Source: Bacteroidales bacterium
Lineage (GTDB): Bacteria > Bacteroidota > Bacteroidia > Bacteroidales > UBA12481
Assembly (NCBI GenBank): GCA_021160155.1
Contig: JAGHDB010000035.1
Coordinates: forward strand, 1 to 5,154
Direction: 5' to 3'
Length of the DNA stretch: 5,154 nucleotides
Each line of letters opens with the position of its first letter. Positions within the stretch are counted from its first letter, which is position 1. Position numbers and translations under genes: made by a program. A model generated the notes under the pieces. The model saw nothing but the letters and a program-made list of their open reading frames with translations. It searched no databases and was not told the origin of the DNA. Positions 1-5,154 of the stretch are shown piece by piece.

Positions 1-972
1 AATTACACCAATAATTGTTATATCGATCATAACGATTGTTCGCATGTCAACCGGCAGACCGATCCCAGCGACTGTGCGGCCATCCTGTTGATTGTTTCAA
101 ATAATAACACGGTGGAATATAATGATTTAACCTATTCGGGAGATGGCGTTTTCCTGGGGCAGTATGAACACTCCGGAGTGCCTAATAATAACTATTTCGC
201 ATACAACGATTGCTCCTTTTCTCCGCATAATGCCATAGAAGCTACCTTCGCCGACGGGAACATTTACAAATACAATAAATGCAATTACAGCCATTACGGA
301 TTTTGGCTCGGATACAGCTTTAACTCCCTCGTGGAGGGGAACGAGATCATTGGTAACCGGTACCTGCCCAACGATGAATTCCTTATACGCACCAAACTGG
401 CAGGTAATCTGGTATGGCAACCAGTGGCCACAGACGGACCGCGACATACCGTGATGAATGCTCCTCCCTGCGATATGGCCGAACCGGATGCAAACTGGCA
501 GATCTATGCGGATCCCGGGTATGGTCACCGTTTTGTTGAGACATTGGAATGGGATTACGAAGTAAAAAAAGTGGGCCGGGCAGCTGTGAAAATGGTGACC
601 CCGCGGGGATGGGATGTGGCCATTAATTACCGTCCGCCGGGCGATTCGGTGGCTTTATGGAGCCTGTCAGAGAGTGATACCCTGTTTTTGTGGATACGGA
701 CCATTAAAAATCCGCCTTTTGGTTTTCAGGCTTGTCATATCCGGGTGGGGTGTTACAATCACGGATACTATAAATACGCCGTCAGTGAATCGGTTTTTAC
801 TAATGCCCATAAACACTGGAGCCGGTTAGCCATCCCCCTGCGTGGTAGTCGTACTTTTCACAGAACCGAAGAGGGATTTATGGATCTCAATCAGGTCAGT
901 TATGTTGAGATACATGCCGATACCTGGGGTTTTGGTTATACCCTCTGGGGTGGATGGTGTGCAGTTTTCTGA
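1..972 (+). CDS. Secreted right-handed beta-helix protein, 5'-partial, frameshifted before its C-terminal sorting domain
   Basis: The frame is open from base 1, so the true start lies outside the window; the TTG at 88 is only an internal codon. Codons 1-120 are Asn-rich beta-helix coils. The recurring element is aromatic/polar-Asn-Asp/Lys-Cys/aliphatic: HNDC at codons 10-13, YNDL 40-43, YNDC 68-71, YNKC 91-94, GNEI 113-116. The 22-30 residue spacing fits one helix turn each. Codons about 174-316 form a beta-rich region ending in the pattern W-V-D-G-V-Q-F, typical of the last strand of jelly-roll carbohydrate-binding modules (inference). After Trp at 946-948 the frame runs into a TGA at 970-972, giving a spurious tail GGWCAVF. 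Removing one G from 947-950 restores reading into the sorting domain at 950-1276. The folds suggest polysaccharide binding or cleavage, but no catalytic residues can be assigned. The product would be exported to the cell surface or outside. The domain reading is firm; the substrate is unknown. Confidence 0.8.
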   Translation, partial: NYTNNCYIDHNDCSHVNRQTDPSDCAAILLIVSNNNTVEYNDLTYSGDGVFLGQYEHSGVPNNNYFAYNDCSFSPHNAIEATFADGNIYKYNKCNYSHYGFWLGYSFNSLVEGNEIIGNRYLPNDEFLIRTKLAGNLVWQPVATDGPRHTVMNAPPCDMAEPDANWQIYADPGYGHRFVETLEWDYEVKKVGRAAVKMVTPRGWDVAINYRPPGDSVALWSLSESDTLFLWIRTIKNPPFGFQACHIRVGCYNHGYYKYAVSESVFTNAHKHWSRLAIPLRGSRTFHRTEEGFMDLNQVSYVEIHADTWGFGYTLWGGWCAVF

Positions 973-1276
973 TTGTAACCCCCTGGCTGGGAGAGAAGAT
1001 ATGACCCTTAAGAATAACCTTCATTTGCGGATGTTTCCCAATCCGGTGAGCCGGGAAGCTCAAATTTCATATACTCTCAACAGACCAGGACATATTAAAT
1101 TACAATTGATCAGTTTGCAAGGAGGTGTAATACAATCGCTTGCTGATGAATACCAACCGGCCGGAAAACAAACAGTTACTTTTAACCGGCAGGGACTCGC
1201 AGCAGGCCTGTATGTGATCCAACTGTCAGACAGCCAAACGATAACCAGGGATAAAATACTGATTGTTAACGATTAG
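950..1276 (+). CDS. C-terminal fragment with type IX secretion (Por) sorting domain, detached by frameshift from the beta-helix gene
   Basis: This stretch continues the upstream beta-helix gene in the next frame. It opens with VDGVQFSDC, which completes the preceding jelly-roll region. The sorting domain then runs from about 1031 to the TAG stop, about 80 residues. Its hallmarks are visible: MFPNPVS at the start, a middle beta-strand series, GLAAGLYVIQL near the end and a final basic-hydrophobic strand (RDKILIV). This is the type A C-terminal domain that directs proteins through the type IX system, where it is normally cleaved and the protein attached to the surface or released. Possible starts in this frame (GTG near 842, ATG at 1001) have no signal peptide, so on its own the piece would be untargeted. 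I read it as the tail of one broken gene covering 1-1276. Its stop overlaps the stop of the convergent lipoprotein gene. Confidence 0.8.
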   Translation: MDGVQFSDCNPLAGREDMTLKNNLHLRMFPNPVSREAQISYTLNRPGHIKLQLISLQGGVIQSLADEYQPAGKQTVTFNRQGLAAGLYVIQLSDSQTITRDKILIVND

Positions 1277-1698
1277 TAGATCTTCCACCCCGACTCTTCG
1301 ATGTACCGGAAATAGTGAAATAATTTCCAGTCTAATTCCAATCCATAATCAATCTGCGGACGGTAATCTATCTGCAGAATAAACGGGTTATTCGGGTGCC
1401 GCATCTGATATCTGGTATCCCTGACTTTCTCATTCCAGCCGGTAACATAAAACAGATTCTTTGTCCGGAGGTAATCATGGCTGTAATACCATACAGGTTT
1501 TCGATGGGTTATAAACCACTGGTCGAATCCGGGGTCAATGATCAATAATTCATATTCTGTGCTGTCTTTTGCAACCAGCTGAATAGATTCAGGAGCCTTG
1601 GCCTTGGACTGATCGCCTGTAACCCCTTTGTGCAGGGTACTGCATCCGGATACGATAAGGATGCCTGCTATGATCCAGGTGATAAGAATTGAGCGCAT
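1273..1698 (-). CDS. Small lipoprotein, DUF6146-like
   Basis: The protein has 141 residues and starts with a lipoprotein signal peptide: Arg2, a hydrophobic stretch at residues 4-16, and the lipobox VSGC with the lipidated Cys at residue 19. The mature part carries the pattern I recognise from the Bacteroidota family DUF6146: YELLIIDPGFDQWFITHRKP, then VWYYSHDYLRTKN, a Trp-Asn pair, and near the end IDYGLELDWKLFHYFR. No biochemical function is known to me. I chose the ATG at 1698 because it opens the signal peptide. A longer frame reaches 1815, but its extra 39 residues are basic, lie in front of the signal peptide and overlap the transporter remnant. AAAAGGA lies 9 bases before the ATG in the loop of a hairpin listed separately. 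It follows the transporter remnant by 52 bp and could be the last gene of the minus-strand unit. The 3' end overlaps the convergent gene. Confidence 0.8.
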   Translation of the reverse strand: MRSILITWIIAGILIVSGCSTLHKGVTGDQSKAKAPESIQLVAKDSTEYELLIIDPGFDQWFITHRKPVWYYSHDYLRTKNLFYVTGWNEKVRDTRYQMRHPNNPFILQIDYRPQIDYGLELDWKLFHYFRYIEESGWKIY

Positions 1699-1743
1699 TA
1701 CGTATAATCCTTTTCTTTTTTTCTTTATACGTAAAAAATGCGC
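1693..1743 (-). promoter_or_regulatory. Hairpin with the ribosome site in its loop and the start codon in its stem
   Basis: Two arms pair perfectly. GCGCATT plus ACGTATAA at 1693-1707 is matched by TTATACGT (1725-1732) and AATGCGC (1737-1743), with four unpaired bases at 1733-1736. On the minus-strand transcript this gives an outer 7-bp stem, a four-U bulge, an inner 8-bp stem and a 17-base purine-rich loop containing AAAAGGA. The ATG of the lipoprotein gene (1698-1696) sits at the bulge and outer stem. There is no U-run after the 3' arm, so it does not look like a terminator. A translational control role is inference from position only. Confidence 0.5.
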
Positions 1744-1750
1744 AATGGGT

Positions 1751-1948
1751 TTACTTTTTTCCCTGGATGCTTTTTTCAATCTCCTCAAGGGTTCGCCCTT
1801 TTGTTTCAGGAGCAAATCGGATCATAAACAGAACCAGCAGGATACCTGAAACGATAGTTAACTGGTTCAATGACACTAAGCGACCACGCATCCGGGCCGG
1901 TGCAATTTCTGTAATATACATAGGACTGGTCATGCTGGCTGCTCCCAC
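1751..1948 (-). pseudogene. Remnant of a sugar-porter MFS transporter with internal deletion
   Basis: The open frame is 65 codons from a GTG at 1948. Two separate parts of the sugar-porter family are joined in it. Residues 1-37 match the segment around transmembrane helices 4-5: GAASMTSPMYITEIAPARMRGR, including the signature Tyr-x2-Glu-x6-Arg and the R-G-R loop, then LVSLNQLTIVSGILL. Directly after this, from about residue 39, comes the cytoplasmic C-terminal tail: VLFMIRFAPETKGRTLEEIEKS, with the family PETKGR motif. A full member has about 450-500 residues, so the first hundred or so and roughly 300 in the middle are missing, and the join is in frame. Homology on the left starts right after the stop codon of the UroD-like gene, so the first deletion ends there. 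Too few membrane segments remain for transport. It is probably a decayed third gene of the sulfatase operon. Confidence 0.8.
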
Positions 1949-1960
1949 GCTACGCAGCGT

Positions 1961-3223
1961 TTAGTAGCTCTCCTGAATGGCCTTGAACATAGCTTCCACA
2001 TTTTCAATCGGCACATTGCCCTGAATGTTGTGGATGGTATTAAATACAAAACCACCGCCGGGGGCGAAAATATCAATCCGCTCACGCACTTCGCGGTACA
2101 CCTCTTCAGGTGTTCCATACGGAAGGGTGTTCTGGGTATCTACCCCGCCACCCCAGAAAACGATGTTTTTGCCGAATTCGTTTTTTAATTCACGTGCATC
2201 CATTCCTGCAGCCGAGCACTGTACCGGGTTGAGGATGTCAAATCCCGCTTCGATAAAATCGGGGATCAGATCTCTGACTGATCCGCAGGAGTGAATGAAG
2301 GTTTTCCAGTGGGTTTTTTCATGAATCCGCTTGTTGATAGCAATATGGAAAGGTTTATACAGATCGCGATAACTGTCGATTGAGATGAACAGTCCGGATT
2401 GGGTGCCGAAATCGGTTCCGGTGACCATGGCTACCTGCACTTCGTCACCGAATAGGTCAGCGAGTTGATCTATGGTTTTAAGGCCGATCTCACACTGCTT
2501 TTCAAAAACCTCGTAAACAAAATCCCTGCGGACCAATCCTGAAATATACCACTCCTGGATGTCGCGGATACCTTTGGGGTGTTTCATAAACGGTCCGGGT
2601 ACCAATGCAATATCCCCAAAACCGGTTCCCGGGATATTCAATACTACTCCATACTCAGAATGCCGGTTAATCCATTTTCTTTTTTTTTGATAATAACTGA
2701 AATCAGCTTCACCGAGTGGTTTAAACTCCTCGGTATTATCAGCGACAGTTAACTTTGACTCATCAATCGGATCCTGCCGGATGATGGTATCCCAGAAAAA
2801 TCCCCCATTAGGCATTCTTACACTGGGAGGTACGCTGGTGTCTCCCTCGGGATATCCCAGCCGGTCGCCTTTCTCCGGATCAACGGTGTAATTCAAATTG
2901 TGGTGTACCAGTGCTTCGGTGCCATCAAAAAGAGTAAACGGTTTCCACGGTCCCTCTTCATCCGTTCCGATCAGGGATTTTCTTCCCTGAATGCCCAATA
3001 CATCAATATGAAGCAGTTCCCGTAACCCTGTATCTATTTCACCCAGCATCTGGTACGGTTCAATCACTTTTACCCGGTAATCTGACTGCCCGAAATGTCT
3101 CTTCCAAAGTTGACTGACAATAGAAACATGCATGCCGGTTATCGGTGTGGCTCCAAAATCAACACATACCCGGTCAGGCTCAGTATGGTTCAGCGTTGTT
3201 ATTAATCGTTCTTTAGGTTTCAT
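1961..3223 (-). CDS. Uroporphyrinogen decarboxylase-family protein, cobamide methyltransferase (MtaA)-like
   Basis: The 420-residue protein belongs to the UroD/MtaA superfamily of TIM-barrel enzymes, which either decarboxylate uroporphyrinogen or move methyl groups between corrinoid proteins and thiols. Visible features: the MKPKERLITTLNHTEPDRV opening typical of the group; FIHSCGSVRDLIPDFIEAGFD at 309-329 with the His311-x-Cys313 zinc-ligand pair; NPVQ at 332-335; GGGVDTQNTLP at 358-368; and HNIQGNVPIENV near the end. The loop where methyltransferases carry the third zinc ligand (Pro-Gly-Cys-Gly) reads PGGG at 388-391, so that Cys is missing. It is longer than typical heme-pathway HemE (about 350 residues), and its neighbours are not heme genes, so HemE is unlikely. 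No signal peptide is seen, so it is cytoplasmic. The ATG at 3223 fits the conserved N-terminus; there is no clear Shine-Dalgarno site. It lies 35 bp after the sulfatase, probably in the same transcript. Substrate unknown; possibly a methylated sugar or small methylated compound. Confidence 0.85.
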   Translation of the reverse strand: MKPKERLITTLNHTEPDRVCVDFGATPITGMHVSIVSQLWKRHFGQSDYRVKVIEPYQMLGEIDTGLRELLHIDVLGIQGRKSLIGTDEEGPWKPFTLFDGTEALVHHNLNYTVDPEKGDRLGYPEGDTSVPPSVRMPNGGFFWDTIIRQDPIDESKLTVADNTEEFKPLGEADFSYYQKKRKWINRHSEYGVVLNIPGTGFGDIALVPGPFMKHPKGIRDIQEWYISGLVRRDFVYEVFEKQCEIGLKTIDQLADLFGDEVQVAMVTGTDFGTQSGLFISIDSYRDLYKPFHIAINKRIHEKTHWKTFIHSCGSVRDLIPDFIEAGFDILNPVQCSAAGMDARELKNEFGKNIVFWGGGVDTQNTLPYGTPEEVYREVRERIDIFAPGGGFVFNTIHNIQGNVPIENVEAMFKAIQESY

Positions 3224-3258
3224 GTTGCAGCGTACAATTCAGATTTTGGATTTTAGCC

Positions 3259-4797
3259 TTATTCTTCGTCTATCGCTTTGATCCAAAACCGCTTCAATGC
3301 TGCTTTCTGATGTTCTTTTTCCATGATCTTCCGTATTTGCTCTACAATATCCGGATGTTCGGCGGCCACGTCATGTTCTTCACGGATGTCTTCATCAAGA
3401 TTATAGAGTTGGATACTGAGATTCCCTTTTTGCATATTCATTCTTATTCCTTTCCACGGACCCATTCTTACTGCCTGCTGGCCATGGTATTCGGGAAATT
3501 CCCAGAAAAGGTAATCATGCTTTTTCTGGTTTTTTTGTCCCAATAGGGTAGGGAGAAAACTGATACCGTCGGTAGGGATACCGGGTTTGATACCGGCTAC
3601 ATCGCAAAGGGTTGGCAGAACATCATAGAAACAGGATGGTAAATCCGTTTCACTACCCGGTTGGATATGTCCGGGCCACTGGGCGATCATGGGTTCCCTG
3701 ATACCGGCTTCGTGGAGGAATCCTTTACCCCAGCCGTATCCGACATTAAATGGTCCGGGGTTAAACCAGGGGGAGTCAGTACCACCGTTGTAAGTCGGAC
3801 CGTTATCAGATGAGAAAATAATCAGGGTGTTGTCATATTCACCGAGTTCTTTGAGTTTATCGATGACGATTCCTATTTGGTGATCCATATAAGAGACCAT
3901 GGCAGCATAGGCGGCATGTGGGTAACGTTGCGGGAAGTATCCTTTCTTGCCAAGGTAGGGAGGTTCATCTCCGAATTTTTCCACATAATGGTCGATCCAC
4001 TCTTTTGGCGCCTGAAGGGCGACATGAGGAATAGTGAACGCGTAATAAAGAAAGAACGGTGTTCCCTGGCTGTTTTCAATAAATTTCAGAGCTTCAGCCA
4101 GCATCGGGTCGGGAGAATAAACTTTTTGATTGAATTTGGCATAGCTGTTCCAGTCGTACGGATCGGCTCCTTTAGGCAGTTTGGTGCCGGGTGCTACCAG
4201 TTCATTCTCATCGAACCAGTCTTTCTTTTCATTTTCCCATAGAAATTTGGGATAATACGTATGGGCTTGTCGCTGGCAATTGTATCCGTAAAAAAAGTCA
4301 AACCCCTGACGATTCGGAATACCTTCGCTTTCCGGAGCTCCGAGCCCCCATTTACCCACGATCCCCGTAGTATATCCAGCCTCCTGCAAGAGTTCGGCTA
4401 CGGTAACAATACTGTCGGCCAGGGGATACTGTCCCTCAAGATGAGGGTCTTCGACTGCTTTGGCGTAATTCCATACATCGCCCCGTTCACCCCATTCGTG
4501 ATTTCCGCGAATGAATGCATGACCTCCATGCAGACCGGTAAGCAACACACAACGTGATGGAGCACAAACCGCCGATCCGGCATAATGTTGGGTAAAGCGG
4601 ATGCCGTTTTGGGCCATTTGGTCGATCACCGGAGTTTCAATTTTGGTTTGATCGTAACATCCCACTTCACTGTAACCGAGGTCATCGGCCAGGATGTATA
4701 GAATATTCGGTTTTTCAGCAGGTTTTTGAGTGCAACCGGCCAGCGCTGCCAGTCCGGCTACAGCCCACAAAGAGGATTTTGTATTCATATGAATCAT
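3259..4797 (-). CDS. Sulfatase lipoprotein (formylglycine-dependent, arylsulfatase A-like, family S1)
   Basis: The protein has 512 residues and hydrolyses sulfate esters, most likely on a polysaccharide or glycosaminoglycan-like sugar. The N-terminus is a lipoprotein signal: hydrophobic residues 10-20 and lipobox LAGC with Cys22, so the mature enzyme is anchored in a membrane outside the cytoplasm. Catalytic features are complete. ILADDLG gives metal ligands Asp38 and Asp39. Cys78-Ala-Pro-Ser-Arg82 is the site of formylglycine formation. GKWG lies at 148-151, the IPH motif ends at His258, SSDNGP holds Asp331/Asn332, and GKGFLHEAGIREP carries Lys358 and Arg367. The length is normal for the family. 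Two starts are possible, ATG at 4797 or ATG at 4788 (MNTKSSL); the second gives the more usual signal peptide, so the first three residues are uncertain. It is first in the minus-strand unit. Activation needs a sulfatase-maturating enzyme, which is not in the window. I cannot assign the S1 subfamily or the sugar. Confidence 0.93.
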   Translation of the reverse strand: MIHMNTKSSLWAVAGLAALAGCTQKPAEKPNILYILADDLGYSEVGCYDQTKIETPVIDQMAQNGIRFTQHYAGSAVCAPSRCVLLTGLHGGHAFIRGNHEWGERGDVWNYAKAVEDPHLEGQYPLADSIVTVAELLQEAGYTTGIVGKWGLGAPESEGIPNRQGFDFFYGYNCQRQAHTYYPKFLWENEKKDWFDENELVAPGTKLPKGADPYDWNSYAKFNQKVYSPDPMLAEALKFIENSQGTPFFLYYAFTIPHVALQAPKEWIDHYVEKFGDEPPYLGKKGYFPQRYPHAAYAAMVSYMDHQIGIVIDKLKELGEYDNTLIIFSSDNGPTYNGGTDSPWFNPGPFNVGYGWGKGFLHEAGIREPMIAQWPGHIQPGSETDLPSCFYDVLPTLCDVAGIKPGIPTDGISFLPTLLGQKNQKKHDYLFWEFPEYHGQQAVRMGPWKGIRMNMQKGNLSIQLYNLDEDIREEHDVAAEHPDIVEQIRKIMEKEHQKAALKRFWIKAIDEE

Positions 4798-5025
4798 ATT
4801 TTATGTATTGTACCATCGTGTAAATTTCGCAGGTAGTTTACGCATTAAATCATGAAATCGCAAATAGATCATCGTTTTACTTTTTTAGCATGCCGTACCA
4901 CTGATTTTTTACGCACACACAATGGCTGTAACAGAATAATAAAAAATATATCAGGTAGGGTGTTGCCAGGGTTTCCCGATTTCGCTGCGCTCATCGGGAT
5001 AAACTTCTCGCCCCGGTAATTCAGT
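4798..5025. other. AT-rich intergenic region upstream of the sulfatase
   Basis: No gene is supported here. It must hold the promoter of the minus-strand sulfatase unit, but I found no full match to the Bacteroidota -7 consensus (TAnnTTTG); the closest is TCTATTTG on the minus strand at 4861-4868, without a visible -33 box. The word TTTACGCA occurs at 4837-4844 and 4907-4914, with a relative TTTCGCA at 4825-4831. GTAAA and TTTAC at 4820-4841 can form a weak stem. These could be regulator sites, but they are short and may be chance. Confidence 0.4.
4974..4999. repeat. REP-like palindromic element
   Basis: TCCCGAT at 4974-4980 pairs with ATCGGGA at 4993-4999 around the 12-base loop TTCGCTGCGCTC. 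The outer GTTT and AAAC bases extend the match with a small bulge. The GC-rich loop sequence and short stem in an otherwise AT-rich gap resemble dispersed intergenic palindromes of the REP type. There is no U-run at either end, so it is not a standard intrinsic terminator. One copy cannot prove that it is repeated in the genome. Confidence 0.5.
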
Positions 5026-5060
5026 AAAAAAAAAGAGTACGTCTTGTAATGTACTCTTTT
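5026..5060 (-). terminator. Intrinsic terminator downstream of tRNA-Gln
   Basis: AAAAGAGTAC at 5031-5040 pairs perfectly with GTACTCTTTT at 5051-5060 around a 10-base loop. On the minus-strand transcript the hairpin starts 6 bases after the encoded CCA of the tRNA and runs into nine consecutive U residues (5034-5026). This is a standard Rho-independent terminator for the tRNA. It also separates tRNA transcription from the sulfatase unit. The pyrimidine-rich plus-strand side could stop transcription from the left as well. Confidence 0.85.
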
Positions 5061-5066
5061 CTCTTT

Positions 5067-5142
5067 TGGTTGTCCTGCCAGGGCTCGAACCTGGACTCTT
5101 CTGATCCAGAGTCAGACGTGTTGCCAATTACACCATCGGGCA
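5067..5142 (-). tRNA. tRNA-Gln (anticodon CTG), with a mismatched acceptor stem
   Basis: The minus strand folds as a tRNA. D stem GTGT/ACAC is at 5133-5118. The anticodon stem TCTGA/TCAGA closes the loop CTCTGGA, whose positions 34-36 are CTG (plus-strand 5107-5109), reading CAG for glutamine. The variable loop has 5 bases. T stem CCAGG/CCTGG closes the loop TTCGAGC. The discriminator is A at 5070 and CCA is encoded at 5069-5067. The acceptor 5' strand TGCCCGA against CAGGACA pairs at positions 1-72, 2-71, 4-69 and 5-68 but not at 3-70, 6-67 and 7-66. U1-A72 and G2-C71 are usual for tRNA-Gln. The gene may be functional with a weak stem, a recombinant between two tRNA-Gln copies, or a pseudo-tRNA. 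Confidence 0.85.
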
Positions 5143-5154
5143 ATTTGATCTGCC

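Noticed and set aside
127..528. 133-codon open frame on the minus strand inside the beta-helix gene
   Set aside because: It is antisense to a clear coding frame with family-typical repeats, and its translation shows no recognisable domain or signal peptide.
940..960. Programmed ribosomal frameshifting in the beta-helix gene
   Set aside because: A +1 shift would be needed at TGG-GGT; there is no slow codon, stop codon or nearby structure of the known kind, so a simple one-base insertion is more likely.
1699..1815. Longer N-terminus for the DUF6146-like lipoprotein starting at 1815
   Set aside because: It adds 39 basic residues before a normal lipoprotein signal peptide and overlaps the transporter remnant in another frame.
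1961..3223. Heme-pathway uroporphyrinogen decarboxylase (hemE)
   Set aside because: The protein is longer than HemE, has the His-x-Cys metal motif of the methyltransferase branch, and sits with a sulfatase rather than heme genes.
3873..4583. Several open frames on both strands inside the sulfatase region
   Set aside because: They lie within a complete sulfatase with all catalytic motifs and have no homology that I recognise; they are frame shadows.
4798..5025. Bacteroidota -7/-33 promoter for the sulfatase
   Set aside because: The best -7 candidate (TCTATTTG) has a mismatch and no matching -33 box at the right distance, so I do not list it as a promoter.
5067..5142. Integration (att) site of a mobile element at the tRNA 3' end
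   Set aside because: No integrase, no second copy of the tRNA 3' end and no element boundary is visible; the tRNA is followed directly by its terminator.

Overview
The window looks like Bacteroidota (Bacteroidetes) chromosome. The clearest sign is a C-terminal Por/type IX secretion sorting domain on a beta-helix protein. Supporting signs are a DUF6146-type lipoprotein, a lipoprotein sulfatase, and genes without strong Shine-Dalgarno sites. The gene set fits an accessory region for using sulfated or otherwise modified polysaccharides.

Layout. Bases 1-1276, plus strand, encode the 3' part of a large secreted protein: Asn-rich right-handed beta-helix, a jelly-roll-like domain, then the type IX sorting domain. 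The reading frame is broken by one extra G in the GGGG run at 947-950. Everything else is on the minus strand, read from right to left: tRNA-Gln (CTG anticodon) at the right edge with a strong intrinsic terminator; a REP-like hairpin in an AT-rich intergenic region; a sulfatase lipoprotein (4797-3259); a uroporphyrinogen decarboxylase/cobamide methyltransferase-like protein (3223-1961); a 65-codon remnant of a sugar-porter MFS transporter that lost its N-terminus and its middle; and a small DUF6146-like lipoprotein (1698-1273). The last gene converges on the beta-helix gene, and their stop codons overlap.

How the genes may work together. The sulfatase and the UroD-like gene are 35 bp apart and probably co-transcribed. 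The transporter remnant starts just after the UroD-like stop codon, so the ancestral operon was probably sulfatase, UroD-like enzyme, sugar transporter: desulfation outside the cytoplasm, uptake, and a cytoplasmic step that may be methyl transfer. Loss of the transporter and the frameshift in the secreted protein suggest the locus is decaying here, unless the frameshift is an assembly error.

Points most worth checking: the one-base frameshift, the twice-deleted transporter, the hairpin that places the ribosome site in its loop and the start codon in its stem, the missing third zinc ligand in the UroD-like protein, and three mismatches in the tRNA acceptor stem. I did not find a complete undescribed system such as defence, CRISPR or a mobile element.
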